Source: Pseudomonadota bacterium
GTDB taxonomy: Bacteria; Desulfobacterota; Desulfobulbia; Desulfobulbales; SURF-16
Length of the DNA: 64,000 bases
NCBI GenBank assembly: GCA_018822545.1
Contig: JAHJKA010000063.1
Location: 1 to 64,000 of the forward strand
Direction of reading: 5' to 3'
Part shown: positions 35,715-43,106 of the stretch, piece after piece
How positions within the stretch are numbered: the first letter of the stretch is position 1
Layout of the letters: each line of letters opens with the position of its first letter
Position numbers and translations under genes: made by a program
The notes under the pieces: generated by a model
What the model saw: the letters and a program-made list of their open reading frames with translations, nothing else
Told to the model about the DNA's origin: nothing
The model's database searches: none

Positions 35715-37580
35715 TTATTGCAGGGCGCGTTCCAGAATCTTGTAGTTACGCTCCACCATGGTGCGGGGCTCGATGAGCAGTCCTGCCTGAATCATGGCGT
35801 TGTCGTAAATCTGTTCAACCACGCTTCTTGCAAACTCTTCATCCTTGACCCGCATATCAGCCAGAGCCTTGATCAGGCTGTGACTGGTGTTGATCTCCAT
35901 GGTTTTGCTGCTGATTTTGTGTTCTTGGTTGCTGGCCTTTAAAATCCTCTCCATGGAGCTTGTGAAGATGCCATCCGGGTTGACGATGATGGCGGGACTG
36001 CTCACCAAGCGCTTGGAGGCAACAACATCTTTGACCTTGTCACCCAGGGAGTCCTTGATCCATTTGAGCAGGGTGGCGGCAATGGCTGATTCCAGCTCTG
36101 CCGGTTTTTCGGTGTCCTCTTTTGTTTCGTCTTCGGCACCTTTGGGCAGGTCAATATCTGCCCGGTCGGCAGAGACCAGCTTTTTGGAGTCAAATTCGCC
36201 AAGATGATTGAAGACAAAATCATCAATGGGCTCCATGGTGTAGATCACTTCGATGTCATTCTTTTTAAAGGCCTCAAGGTAGGGACCGGCTTCAATGGCA
36301 TGGCGGCTGGGGCCGTTGACATAGTAGATTTCCTTCTGGTCTTCTTTCATCCTTGCAACATACTCAGCCAGGGCAATCTGCTTGCCCGGTTCTGATTTGG
36401 ATGATTCAAAGCGCAGGAGTTTGGCAAGAGCCTCGCGATGCATGAAGTCACTGGTGGCGCCTTCCTTGAGGAAGATACCAAAGGTCTTCCAGATTTTTTC
36501 GTAGGTTTCCGGTTCTTTTTCAGCAAGCTCAGCCAGGTATTTCAGAAAACGGCCGGTGATAATTTTGTTGAGTTTGACGACCAGGGCACTGTCCTGCAAG
36601 GCCTGCCGCGAGATGTTCAGCGGCAGATCTTCACTGTCCACCACGCCCTTTACAAAGCGCAGCCACTCCGGCAGGATGTTAGCGCTGTTTTGTTCAATGA
36701 GAATCTTTTGGCAGTAGAGACTGACTCCGGGATCCATCCTGCCAAAGCCCATAGTCTCAAAGTTTTCCTTGGGCACAAAGAGCAGGGCTTTGATGGCAAG
36801 GGGCGCGTCTGCCGAGAAGTGGAGTTTGGTCAGGGGTTCATCTATGGCATTGGAGACGAACTTGTAAAACTCGTTGTATTCGTCATCCGTGATGTCCTGC
36901 TTGGATTTCGCCCACAGGGCCTGCACGGTATTGACGGTGTCGCCTGCCACCTTGATGGGAAAGGGTACGAAATTGGAGTATTGCTTGATGATACGCTTGA
37001 TCTCGTACTCGGAGGCATAGTCTTGACTGTCCTCGTTGAGCTCGATGATGATTTTGGTGCCGCGATGGAGACCGGGGCAGGATGTCAGGGTATAGCTGCC
37101 AGCCCCTTCAGAGGCCCATTCGCAACCCTCGGCATCAGGGCGATAGGAACGGGACTGGACCCGGACCGTCTTGGCCACCATGAAGGCGGCATAAAAGCCG
37201 ACACCGAACTGGCCGATCAGGTTAACGTCTTTTTTGGCGGCCTCGGCAAGTTCGGAGAAAAAACTCTTGGAGCCGGAATGGGCAATGGTTCCCAGGTTCT
37301 TCTCAAGCTCGGCCCGAGTCATGCCGACGCCGGAGTCGGTGATGGTCAGAGTGTGCTCTTTGTCATCAAAACTGATGGCGATTTCCAGGGGGGCGTCTTT
37401 GTCAAAAACGTCACCTTCAAAAAGCTGCTGGTGGCGAAATTTCTCCAAGGCATCTGCTGCGTTGGATATAAGCTCCCTGAGAAAAATGTCACGTTCGGTA
37501 TAGAGGGAGTGGATAACAATATCTAGCAGCTGTTTAACTTCAGCCTGGAACTCTTTTGTTTCACTTTTTACATCTGTCAT
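35715..37580 (-). CDS. htpG: molecular chaperone HtpG (Hsp90)
   Basis: Hsp90 chaperone of 621 residues, the normal bacterial length. The GHKL ATP site is complete: ELISNAADALEK, the DSGVGM motif, and GQFGVGFYAAFMV in the lid. The middle-domain catalytic Arg region is in NISRQALQ. The extended N-terminal segment MTDVKSETKEFQAEVKQLLD is standard. It has its own promoter and no partner gene. Confidence 0.97.
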   Translation of the reverse strand: MTDVKSETKEFQAEVKQLLDIVIHSLYTERDIFLRELISNAADALEKFRHQQLFEGDVFDKDAPLEIAISFDDKEHTLTITDSGVGMTRAELEKNLGTIAHSGSKSFFSELAEAAKKDVNLIGQFGVGFYAAFMVAKTVRVQSRSYRPDAEGCEWASEGAGSYTLTSCPGLHRGTKIIIELNEDSQDYASEYEIKRIIKQYSNFVPFPIKVAGDTVNTVQALWAKSKQDITDDEYNEFYKFVSNAIDEPLTKLHFSADAPLAIKALLFVPKENFETMGFGRMDPGVSLYCQKILIEQNSANILPEWLRFVKGVVDSEDLPLNISRQALQDSALVVKLNKIITGRFLKYLAELAEKEPETYEKIWKTFGIFLKEGATSDFMHREALAKLLRFESSKSEPGKQIALAEYVARMKEDQKEIYYVNGPSRHAIEAGPYLEAFKKNDIEVIYTMEPIDDFVFNHLGEFDSKKLVSADRADIDLPKGAEDETKEDTEKPAELESAIAATLLKWIKDSLGDKVKDVVASKRLVSSPAIIVNPDGIFTSSMERILKASNQEHKISSKTMEINTSHSLIKALADMRVKDEEFARSVVEQIYDNAMIQAGLLIEPRTMVERNYKILERALQ

Positions 37581-37639
37581 AAATACTTCCCTTACATTTT
37601 TTTGTTGAAATTAAGAGGGTAAAAGCCAAAACGACTCTC

Positions 37640-37667
37640 AATTTAAGCATGAATCAAGAGCTGTCAA
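37640..37667 (-). promoter_or_regulatory. sigma-70 promoter of htpG
   Basis: On the minus strand TTGACA (37667-37662), a 16-base spacer and TAAATT (37645-37640). The predicted start is about 50-60 bases before the ATG. No CIRCE repeat or sigma-32 CCCCAT box is seen, so heat control by those routes is not supported. Confidence 0.6.
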
Positions 37668-37772
37668 GCAAGAAATTATGCGAGATAATGTTGACTTTTA
37701 TTGTATTTCTTCTGATAATTTAAGCTGTTGAAAATGGTACGATACTAGTGTTTGCCAGGGGAAGCCTTGTTG

Positions 37773-38168
37773 ATGGAAAATCAGAATACTCAAAAGCGCA
37801 TATTGATCATGGACGATGAGGCAACGATTCGTACCCTCCTTGAGGAATCGTTGCAGTTCATGGGTTTTGATGTGTTTGCCACAGTATGCGGTGAGGATGC
37901 TGTTGCCGCATACTCCCAAGCTGTTAAGGATAACAGCCGTTTTGATGTTGTTATTATGGACCTGACGGTTCGTCATGGTATGGGGGGAGAGGAGGCTGCT
38001 GCCTTGATCGGCAAAACCTATCCCGATGCCATTATTGTTGCTGCCAGCGGTGATGCAGGCGCCCCTGCCATGGAGCATTCTGAAGATTTCGGTTTCCGAG
38101 GACATGTCTCCAAACCTTTTAATCTGCAGGAACTCTCTTCTTATATCAATTCCCTTCTTGGCCAATAG
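37773..38168 (+). CDS. single-domain response regulator
   Basis: A 131-residue stand-alone receiver from the ATG at 37773; the open frame extends to a TTG at 37752. It has the acidic pair in ILIMDDEATIR, the acceptor Asp in DVVIMDLTVRHGMGG and the conserved Lys in HVSKPFNL. The DLTVRHGMGG form is typical of the receivers at the ends of hybrid kinases, so it may serve one as a separate partner. No kinase gene is adjacent. Confidence 0.85.
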   Translation: MENQNTQKRILIMDDEATIRTLLEESLQFMGFDVFATVCGEDAVAAYSQAVKDNSRFDVVIMDLTVRHGMGGEEAAALIGKTYPDAIIVAASGDAGAPAMEHSEDFGFRGHVSKPFNLQELSSYINSLLGQ

Positions 38169-38212
38169 TCTTTTACGGCCAGTCTTTCACGCATTCTCGC
38201 CGGGCTTTTGCA

Positions 38213-38242
38213 TTGACAGTTGGATATTGCCACTGGTATGTT
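38213..38242 (+). promoter_or_regulatory. sigma-70 promoter before thiC-like gene
   Basis: TTGACA (38213-38218), an 18-base spacer and TATGTT (38237-38242). It gives an untranslated leader of about 115 bases. I do not find the conserved core of a TPP riboswitch in that leader. Confidence 0.5.
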
Positions 38243-38363
38243 TTCTCCTTTTTACGTCGCTAAGGTAGATAACTCCTGATGGTGGGCTGAACAGCTCTGT
38301 AAGCTATGGTCAGCTGGACATGAGGGTTTGTTTTTTTTGTAGCTGTTTACATGGAGAATATAG

Positions 38364-39671
38364 ATGAGTATTCGTGAAGATGCGCTGAATGGCACCATCA
38401 CCCCACTTTTTGAATCCTGCGCCCAACATGAAGGGGTTACCACCGAGTTTCTCATGGCGGGTGTGGCGAAAGGCACCATTGCCATCCCTAAAAACAACAA
38501 CCATGAATTTGAAAAAATTATGGCGGTTGGCAAGGGTTTGTCCACCAAGGTAAACGCCAATATTGGTGCCTCTCGTGATTTGCCTGAAGCCAAACAGGAG
38601 CTGGAAAAACTCTGCGTCTGTCTGAAGGCCGGGGCCGATACCGTGATGGACCTCAGCATGGGGGCAAATATTAACGAGGTGCGGCGCGGCATTCTGCAGC
38701 AATGCCCCATCCCCTTGGGCACCGTGCCTGTTTACCAGACTGTTGCCGATGTGGTTGAGAAGCAGAAAAAGGCCATCGGCGAGGTGACGGTTGCTGATAT
38801 GCTGGCCACCATTGAGGAGCAGGCAAGAGATGGGGTAGACTTTATGACCATCCATTGTGGCTTGACCCGCGATGCCCTGCTTCGGGTCAAGAAGGATGAA
38901 CGACTGATGGGCGTGGTCAGTCGCGGTGGCTCTTTTACCATTGAATGGATGAGTTATAATAAAAAGGAAAATCCTTTTTATGAATATTACGATGATATTC
39001 TTGCCATCTTGAAAGAACATGAGGTGACCATCAGCCTTGGTGACGGCCTGCGCCCCGGTTGTCTGGTGGATGCCACGGACCGCGGTCAGGTTCAGGAACT
39101 CATCCATCTTGGTGAGCTCACCCAGCGGGCCTGGGAGGCCGGTGTCCAGGTTATTGTCGAGGGCCCGGGCCATATGCCCCTTGATCAGATCACCGCCAAC
39201 ATTCTTCTGCAGAAACGTCTCTGTCATGGTGCACCTTTCTATGTCCTGGGTCCCTTGGTTACTGATATTGCCCCAGGCTATGATCATATCACCGGCGCCA
39301 TCGGTGGGGCTATTGCCGCCGCCGCTGGTGCTGACTATCTGTGCTATGTTACGCCCGCTGAGCACTTGAAACTGCCCAGTGCCGAGGATGTCCGGGAGGG
39401 TGTTATTGCCTCGCGGATTGCTGCCCATGCCGCCGATATCGTTAAAGGAGTACCCGGCGCCATTGAGCGGGATATCGCCATGGCCAAATGCCGGAATAAT
39501 CTTGATTGGAAGGGCCAGATTGAATTGTCCCTTGACCCTGATAAGGCCCGGGCCTATCGGGAGCTTGGCAACTCCTACAAAGGAGACGCCTGCGCCATGT
39601 GCGGTGATTACTGTGCCATCAAGGTGTACAAAAAGGCAACCAAACCGGGACGCTGCCCCACCGAAAAATAG
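38364..39671 (+). CDS. thiC: ThiC-family radical SAM enzyme
   Basis: A 435-residue enzyme of the ThiC family in its short form, without the N-terminal extension of aerobic ThiC. The C-terminal cluster site is CAMCGDYC (CxxCxxxC); EGPGHMPLDQI and the zinc-site His region in GPLVTDIAPGYDH are present. ThiC turns aminoimidazole ribotide into the pyrimidine of thiamine. A close paralogue, BzaF, makes 5-hydroxybenzimidazole for the lower ligand of cobamides in some anaerobic deltaproteobacteria, and sequence by eye cannot exclude it. No other thiamine genes are near and no TPP riboswitch is seen. The ATG follows a TGGAGA site. Confidence 0.9.
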   Translation: MSIREDALNGTITPLFESCAQHEGVTTEFLMAGVAKGTIAIPKNNNHEFEKIMAVGKGLSTKVNANIGASRDLPEAKQELEKLCVCLKAGADTVMDLSMGANINEVRRGILQQCPIPLGTVPVYQTVADVVEKQKKAIGEVTVADMLATIEEQARDGVDFMTIHCGLTRDALLRVKKDERLMGVVSRGGSFTIEWMSYNKKENPFYEYYDDILAILKEHEVTISLGDGLRPGCLVDATDRGQVQELIHLGELTQRAWEAGVQVIVEGPGHMPLDQITANILLQKRLCHGAPFYVLGPLVTDIAPGYDHITGAIGGAIAAAAGADYLCYVTPAEHLKLPSAEDVREGVIASRIAAHAADIVKGVPGAIERDIAMAKCRNNLDWKGQIELSLDPDKARAYRELGNSYKGDACAMCGDYCAIKVYKKATKPGRCPTEK

Positions 39672-39741
39672 AATGGGTTACCGAGCTTCCTTGTTTTTGA
39701 TAAAAGAGGGCTCTTATTTAAGGAATGACTGAGGAGGTCAT

Positions 39742-40074
39742 ATGGATAATATCCTTACCACGCTTCTTGAGTTTTGGCAGAGTACTAACATACCGGAGCA
39801 GTTAAAAAATGTCGATGTCCGGGGTGCTTTTACGAACCCTTGGGTACTGGTGCCCCTCATCGCCCAGGTGGGCTGGTGGATTTATAAGCAAGAGATCAAT
39901 GCCATTGTCTTTCTCATTCTGGGTATAGGTGTGTGGATCTTTACCGGCACGCCCTATGCCCACGGCCTGGTGGTTGACGGTAATTTGCAGCTCGGCAAGG
40001 TTATCCCGGTGGCCGGTCTCGGTCTGGGCGTCGTCATGGTGGTTATTTACATGATCTTTATTCGTGGTGATTAA
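39742..40074 (+). CDS. small membrane protein, function unknown
   Basis: A 110-residue protein with three hydrophobic segments (about 35-48, 52-68 and 86-106), a soluble N-terminus and a short basic C-terminus. The ATG has a strong TGAGGAGG site, so it is surely translated. It lies 70 bases after the thiC-like gene and five bases before the DNA glycosylase gene, probably in one transcript. I do not recognise a family. Confidence 0.72.
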   Translation: MDNILTTLLEFWQSTNIPEQLKNVDVRGAFTNPWVLVPLIAQVGWWIYKQEINAIVFLILGIGVWIFTGTPYAHGLVVDGNLQLGKVIPVAGLGLGVVMVVIYMIFIRGD

Positions 40075-40079
40075 CTCGT

Positions 40080-40733
40080 ATGCACCGGCTGCAGGCCGCC
40101 TACCACAATCTCTTTGATTATTTCGGGCCCCAGCACTGGTGGCCTGGCGACACCACCCTTGAAATTTTGGTGGGTGCGGTGTTGACCCAGAACACCAATT
40201 GGGCCAACGTCAGTAAGGCCATTGCCAATCTTAAGCAGGAAGGGGTGCTTTCCCTGGAGGCCCTTTCGGTGTTGCCAGCTGATCAACTGGCTGAAATGAT
40301 CAGGCCCTCCGGCTATTTCAACCTCAAGGCCCAGCGACTGAAAAATCTCCTCACTGTTCTTGGCGAGGAGGTAGCCGCAACAGACAGCCTGGCTGATTTC
40401 TTCAGCCAGGATCTTTTTTCTTTGCGTGAAAAATTACTCTCAGTAAAGGGGATTGGCCCTGAAACAGCTGATTCCATTCTCCTCTATGCCGGACAAAAGC
40501 CTATTTTTGTGGTGGATACCTACACCTATCGTTTTTTGAGCAGACATGGCTTGGTTGGGGAGGAGAGCAGTTATGAGGAGATGCAGGAGTTGTTTATGGC
40601 CGCATTGCCTGCCGAGGTAGGTCTTTATAACGAATATCATGCCCTGCTGGTCTGCCTGGGCAAAGAATTCTGCAAGAAGAATGATCCCCGTTGTGAGGCG
40701 TGTCCCCTGCAGGGGGATTTGCCCGGGCATTAG
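40080..40733 (+). CDS. MagIII-like endonuclease III family DNA glycosylase
   Basis: A 217-residue base-excision repair enzyme of the HhH-GPD class. The helix-hairpin-helix reads LLSVKGIGPETADSILLYA and the catalytic Asp is in VVDTYTYR. The Lys of bifunctional endonuclease III (in GVGRKTA) is replaced by Glu (GIGPETA), so it should be a glycosylase without lyase action, as in 3-methyladenine glycosylase MagIII. The C-terminal Cys loop is CKKNDPRCEACPLQGDL: three of the four cluster Cys are present, and the fourth position is Leu. Its stop overlaps the end of the convergent thioesterase gene by four bases. Confidence 0.88.
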   Translation: MHRLQAAYHNLFDYFGPQHWWPGDTTLEILVGAVLTQNTNWANVSKAIANLKQEGVLSLEALSVLPADQLAEMIRPSGYFNLKAQRLKNLLTVLGEEVAATDSLADFFSQDLFSLREKLLSVKGIGPETADSILLYAGQKPIFVVDTYTYRFLSRHGLVGEESSYEEMQELFMAALPAEVGLYNEYHALLVCLGKEFCKKNDPRCEACPLQGDLPGH

Positions 40734-41131
40734 ATGGGCAAAAGGGCAAGCACTTCGGGGGGCAGCTCGGGGCGACCCCGATCATTAACGCCGGTGGCAA
40801 TGATTTTGGCAATAAGGACAATTTTCTGGTCCTTGCTGCGCCTGATCACCTGGCTAAAGGCAAAGCGCAGCGGCGAGATGCGTTCGAGATCGAGATCAAC
40901 CATAAAAGTGTCCCCGCTGCTTAAGGGGAGTTTGTAGTCTAATTCTGCCCTGATCACCACCAGGTTGATGCCTTGCAGGGTCAGGGCTGCGAAACTGATC
41001 TGGCGAGAGAGTAAAAATTCATGCCGGGTATGCTCCAGATAGTTTTGATACACGGCATTATTGACCCGGCCCTGCATATCGCATTCATAGTCGCGGACCT
41101 TCATCTCCAGGGAAAAGAGGGGTTCTTTCAT
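40730..41131 (-). CDS. YbgC/4HBT-type acyl-CoA thioesterase
   Basis: A 133-residue hotdog-fold thioesterase. The active-site segment VRDYECDMQGRVNNAVYQNY, with its Asp and NNA, matches the 4-hydroxybenzoyl-CoA thioesterase family. It probably hydrolyses a short or medium acyl-CoA; the substrate is unknown. It is the last gene of a minus-strand run, 68 bases after the M24 peptidase. Confidence 0.9.
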   Translation of the reverse strand: MKEPLFSLEMKVRDYECDMQGRVNNAVYQNYLEHTRHEFLLSRQISFAALTLQGINLVVIRAELDYKLPLSSGDTFMVDLDLERISPLRFAFSQVIRRSKDQKIVLIAKIIATGVNDRGRPELPPEVLALLPI

Positions 41132-41199
41132 GACGTTTCCACATAGGTTTTTGAAAAAAAGTACGACAACTCCGGGACTTGTTACGCCTTAACAGACCG

Positions 41200-42291
41200 C
41201 TAAATATCAAGAAAGGTGGTGTCGCGGTTTAACAGGCGACAGCCTCCTTGTTCCACCACCACCATATTTTCAAGACGCACCCCCCCCCACCCTTCAATAT
41301 AAATGCCAGGCTCTACGGTGACCACCATGCCGACCTGGAGTTTTTTGGTATAGCGAGGGCTCAATCCCGGGGCTTCGTGGACGGCTAAGCCTACGCCGTG
41401 TCCCAGGCCGTGGCCAAATTTATCACCATAACCAGCCTCTTTGATAACAGCGCGCGCCTTGCTATCCACCTGTTTGCCAGTGACGCCGGCCTTGATGGCT
41501 GCCATGCCGGCCAGTTGTGCTTTTCGGACCAGGCGGATGATCTTTGCTGTTTGCGAATCAGGGGGTCCAAGGACCACGGTGCGTGTCATGTCCGAGCAAA
41601 ACCCAGCAAGGATCAGGCCCATATCAATAACAATGGGCTCGCCCTCCTTAAGGGCTCGCGATGTGGGGACGGCATGAGGCAGAGCGCCGTTAGGGCCGGC
41701 AGCAACGATGGTATCAAAACTGGGGCGCTCGGCACCGCGCAGACGCATGGTGGTTTCAATCTGCAGTGCCACCTCGATTTCGGTCATGCCGGGGCGCATC
41801 TGGCCATAGACCTCTTGGAAGACCTCCTCGTTTAACAATACGGCTTGTTCAATCTTCGTTAACGCTTCTTTGTCTTTGCAGAGGCGCATTTTTTCAACGA
41901 TACCGCTCAAGGGGACAAGCTCGACGTCAAGCTTTGCACCTAAACTCAGGAGTTTCTCTGCGCTGGAGTGCAGGGTGTAATGACTCTCAAAGCCGCATCT
42001 CTTGATGCTGAGACGGGTGAAAAGTTTTTTAAGCAGGGGCAGCAGGCCTTTGCGGTAAAGAATAACCTCAAAATCCGGCGCTTCATGGCGGGCTGCGAGC
42101 TCAAATCGAGAATCGGTAAGCAGGAAGGGTCGGCCTTTACTGGGGATGAGAAGAAGACCTGCCGACTCTTCAATGCCGTGGTCAAGGGGGGTGAAACCGC
42201 TTAAAAAACGGCGATTATGGGGCTGACTGATCAAGACGGCATCAAGATCGCGGCGGTGCAAGCGAGTTTTTAGGGCTGTGACAATGGTCAT
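41200..42291 (-). CDS. M24 family Xaa-Pro aminopeptidase
   Basis: Metallopeptidase of 363 residues with an N-terminal creatinase-like domain (about 1-130) and the pita-bread catalytic domain. The five metal ligands are all visible: Asp in IVIDMG, Asp in FCSDMTRT, His in HGLGHGVGLAVHE, Glu in VEPGIY and Glu in VRLEN. It removes N-terminal residues before Pro from peptides. A run of nine G on the coding strand falls in the WGGV codons. The ATG overlaps the upstream small gene by four bases. Confidence 0.94.
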   Translation of the reverse strand: MTIVTALKTRLHRRDLDAVLISQPHNRRFLSGFTPLDHGIEESAGLLLIPSKGRPFLLTDSRFELAARHEAPDFEVILYRKGLLPLLKKLFTRLSIKRCGFESHYTLHSSAEKLLSLGAKLDVELVPLSGIVEKMRLCKDKEALTKIEQAVLLNEEVFQEVYGQMRPGMTEIEVALQIETTMRLRGAERPSFDTIVAAGPNGALPHAVPTSRALKEGEPIVIDMGLILAGFCSDMTRTVVLGPPDSQTAKIIRLVRKAQLAGMAAIKAGVTGKQVDSKARAVIKEAGYGDKFGHGLGHGVGLAVHEAPGLSPRYTKKLQVGMVVTVEPGIYIEGWGGVRLENMVVVEQGGCRLLNRDTTFLDI

Positions 42292-42515
42292 GATTTCAAA
42301 TCAACAAAGAAATGGATTTCCTCATGGGCAAGGAGGCCCTGCATCTCCTTAAGCAGAAGGATGGGTTGGTTATGGGCAGGGAAATTGAAAAGATAGACCC
42401 GTTTATCCTCAGACTGAGAGATAATTTTCATCGCCAGCAACAATCCGGCAAGCTTGTGTTCAATGGCAGACCAATCACACGGGACGAGTTCTGTTTCAAG
42501 GGTCAAAGTTGCCAT
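42288..42515 (-). CDS. small hypothetical protein
   Basis: A 75-residue soluble protein without a recognised domain. It has a hydrophobic middle (HKLAGLLLAMKIISQ, then RVYLFNFPAH) and a compact mixed alpha/beta look. Its start shares a base with the stop of the gene upstream and its stop overlaps the peptidase start by four bases, so it is tightly coupled to both. Confidence 0.65.
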   Translation of the reverse strand: MATLTLETELVPCDWSAIEHKLAGLLLAMKIISQSEDKRVYLFNFPAHNQPILLLKEMQGLLAHEEIHFFVDLKS

Positions 42516-43099
42516 CAGCCAGCCAACAGTTGCTGGATATAGGCCTTGTGTTGGGTCAGGGCAGTGCCATACTTGTCATTGAGCTGCACAGATATTTTCT
42601 GCCACTCTCCGGCAAACTGGGGGTGCTGAGATGGTTCAAGCTTGACATGGACGCCGGTTTTCTGGCCCATGGATTCTTCCAGCTGACCTATCTGCTGAGC
42701 AAATTGTTCTTCAAGCTGTTTGTGGAGCTGTTCTTTGTGTTGAAGATAGTGGCTTAATATCTTTTTCATCTCCTCGACAACCGCCTTGAGTTGCGGAGCT
42801 TGGCTAAGCTGCAGCATGCCCTGCATGGCCAGGGTTGAATCGTCTTTGGCATCCTTTTCTCTGGGCAGGGTAACATTGCGCGAAAGGACGCTCAGGGCTC
42901 CCTGGACGAGCAGCTTGCGCTCTTGGTCTGGTTTGGCCAGGATGGTCGCCAAATCAACCTCTTCGCCACGCATATATTGGGCTGCCAGGCGCATGCCTTC
43001 GTGATTTTTTTCTTCCTTGCTCAGGCTGTCGCCGGCCTCAGCCTCAAGACGGGCGGCGCGTTCAAGGACCATTTCTAAAGTGGATCGGATTTCTGCCAT
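42515..43099 (-). CDS. hypothetical coiled-coil protein
   Basis: A 194-residue soluble protein, start at the ATG at 43099; the frame continues upstream inside the aldolase-dehydrogenase gene but that part is not used. It is Gln- and Glu-rich and largely helical; residues about 105-145 look like a coiled coil (EEMKKILSHYLQHKEQLHKQ). I do not recognise a family. It starts seven bases after the upstream gene and overlaps the next by one base, so it belongs to the same operon. Confidence 0.7.
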   Translation of the reverse strand: MAEIRSTLEMVLERAARLEAEAGDSLSKEEKNHEGMRLAAQYMRGEEVDLATILAKPDQERKLLVQGALSVLSRNVTLPREKDAKDDSTLAMQGMLQLSQAPQLKAVVEEMKKILSHYLQHKEQLHKQLEEQFAQQIGQLEESMGQKTGVHVKLEPSQHPQFAGEWQKISVQLNDKYGTALTQHKAYIQQLLAG

Positions 43100-43106
43100 A
43101 GTATTG

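Noticed and set aside
37581..37700. CIRCE or sigma-32 heat-shock control of htpG
   Set aside because: No TTAGCACTC inverted repeat and no CCCCAT -10; only a sigma-70 type pair is visible.
38169..38363. TPP riboswitch before the thiC-like gene
   Set aside because: The conserved CUGAGA and ACCUGAUCUGGAU-like cores were looked for and not found.
40080..40733. True bifunctional endonuclease III (nth)
   Set aside because: The catalytic Lys of the hairpin is Glu and one cluster Cys is missing, which fits a MagIII-like glycosylase better.
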